Source of the DNA: Acidobacteriota bacterium
Lineage (GTDB): Bacteria > Acidobacteriota > Terriglobia > Acidiferrales > UBA7541
Length of the DNA: 64,000 nt
Reading direction: 5' to 3'
Assembly: GCA_003224085.1 (NCBI GenBank)
Contig: QHYK01000047.1
Coordinates: 62,001 to 126,000 of the forward strand
Made by a program: the position numbers and the translations under genes. Shown here one piece after another: positions 63,333-64,000 of this stretch; the stretch's first letter is position 1; every line of letters begins with the position of its first letter. The notes under the pieces are model-generated. The model had not been told where the DNA came from. It did no database searches and saw nothing but the letters and a program-made list of their open reading frames with translations.

Positions 63333-64000
63333 ATGAGATTGCTAGCTACAGCGATTCTTTCATTTCTTTTGTTGCTGGTCGTGCTTCGGGAAACAGGCGC
63401 CACGCTTTCGAATCTCGAAGAATCCGGCAGCGCGCCGAGCATCTATAACCGCGATCCAAAGCACATCTGGAATCGGCTCTACGACGCTTTTTTCATCCGC
63501 AAGGATCAAGCGAAAGTCACATACGGCTTGGACGCACTCGACCCGCTTCTTTGGCGCCAGACTGAGCACCTGCTGGCCGGTCCATCTCACATGCGCGCTC
63601 TGACTATTCTTGACGAATTCTTGCACACTCACGCGGAAAATCAGATTCGCGATCCTTTAAAGCGGGCCTTGCTGCAGCGCAATCTTTGGGCCGTTTTCGA
63701 TTGGTCCGTACTCGATGGCAATCACGCAGTGGAGCGGCGGGAACTGCAAATTCGGCTGGCGGAAGTGCTTCGTCGACTGGCGCTGAAACCGGAAGAAATC
63801 AAATCGCTACCCGACAACTACGCCCAGGCGATTGCCTCAGGAGTGTTTGCCAAGGAGTACGACCCTGCGAACCGGGATCGCCCGTTTCTCCCGCCTGATC
63901 TTCTTCAGCCACAAGGGTCGTGGGTCTGCATCAGAGGAAACGGGGAACCGGTTGCCGAGATGCACGTTGGCGCGTTCTCTGGGCGCTCGCGCTTCCTCGT
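63333..64000 (+). CDS. Secreted hypothetical protein, C-terminus beyond window
   Basis: From ATG 63333 the frame is open to the edge (222 residues seen). Signal-peptide-like start MRLLATAILSFLLLLVVLRE, then a helical domain (IYNRDPKHIWNRLYDAFFIR, PLLWRQTEHLLAGPSHMRALTILDEF, LLQRNLWAVFDWSVLDGN) and later FLPPDLLQPQGSWVCIRGN. No family recognised; it reads as a genuine protein and resembles secreted hypotheticals of Acidobacteriota in style only. Confidence 0.7.
   Translation, partial: MRLLATAILSFLLLLVVLRETGATLSNLEESGSAPSIYNRDPKHIWNRLYDAFFIRKDQAKVTYGLDALDPLLWRQTEHLLAGPSHMRALTILDEFLHTHAENQIRDPLKRALLQRNLWAVFDWSVLDGNHAVERRELQIRLAEVLRRLALKPEEIKSLPDNYAQAIASGVFAKEYDPANRDRPFLPPDLLQPQGSWVCIRGNGEPVAEMHVGAFSGRSRFL

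Noticed and set aside
63002-63336. Short rightward frames before the last gene
   Set aside because: Lys/Glu-rich low-complexity translations without motif, start signal or family resemblance.

Overview
The window looks like chromosomal DNA of an Acidobacteriota bacterium (Terriglobia-like). The evidence is the 16S rRNA gene at 14690-16217, three very large Oar-type TonB-dependent receptors, each with an N-terminal carboxypeptidase-regulatory domain and a terminal-aromatic beta-barrel signal, and acidobacterial-style neighbours (YVTN propellers, a kinase/TolB remnant, a serine hydrolase). The taxon is inferred from memory, not from a search.

Left part (1-24.4 kb), mostly housekeeping: an M28 peptidase cut by the window edge, folP, a first Oar receptor, small conserved genes, ftsH, a decayed hpt and tilS (the classic tilS-hpt-ftsH order with hpt broken), an APH(6)-like kinase, a complete-looking DUF6788/transposase insertion sequence, a 16S rRNA gene with boxA leader and its own terminator but no 23S, 5S or tRNA behind it, cysS, a class III aminotransferase, a dead kinase-TolB gene, a serine hydrolase and galT.

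Middle (24.5-36.2 kb), a mosaic integrated at tRNA-Cys: an intact tRNA-Cys at 24666 and a near-identical copy of its 3' end at 35976-36000 bracket about 11 kb. This holds hypothetical genes, an IS21 fragment, an AbiEi fragment, a vapBC pair with a double-palindrome operator, and an unusual five-gene operon (two coiled-coil/membrane proteins, a membrane-anchored solute-binding protein fused to an OmpA peptidoglycan-binding domain, an ABC permease and an ATPase) next to a divergent phage CII-like regulator. Integrase arm-like repeats adjoin the tRNA. No integrase gene survives.

Right part (36.2-60.5 kb), a tartrate/hydroxy-acid utilisation locus. A leftward run of nine genes encodes a YVTN propeller, three MmgE/PrpD proteins with Tat-type leaders, a tartrate dehydrogenase (TtuC), a citrate-type MFS carrier, a D(-)-tartrate dehydratase, a DctA carrier and an Oar receptor. 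A rightward run encodes a YVTN propeller, an amidohydrolase lacking a key Asp, a response regulator and sensor kinase, a third Oar receptor and a cytochrome-c/propeller fusion. Four intergenic sites within this locus share a 27-28 bp palindromic motif centred on AAATTAAT. It is probably the operator of a locus-specific regulon: receptor and propellers would capture and bind ligand outside, DctA/MFS would import acids, and dehydratase/dehydrogenase would feed central metabolism.

Far right (60.6-64 kb): a second attachment-like module plus a second intact tRNA-Cys, then a phage-like cassette of small leftward genes (HNH nuclease, DUF4288, tiny basic proteins), two tRNA 3'-half fragments, about 1 kb with no convincing gene, and the start of a secreted hypothetical protein running off the edge.
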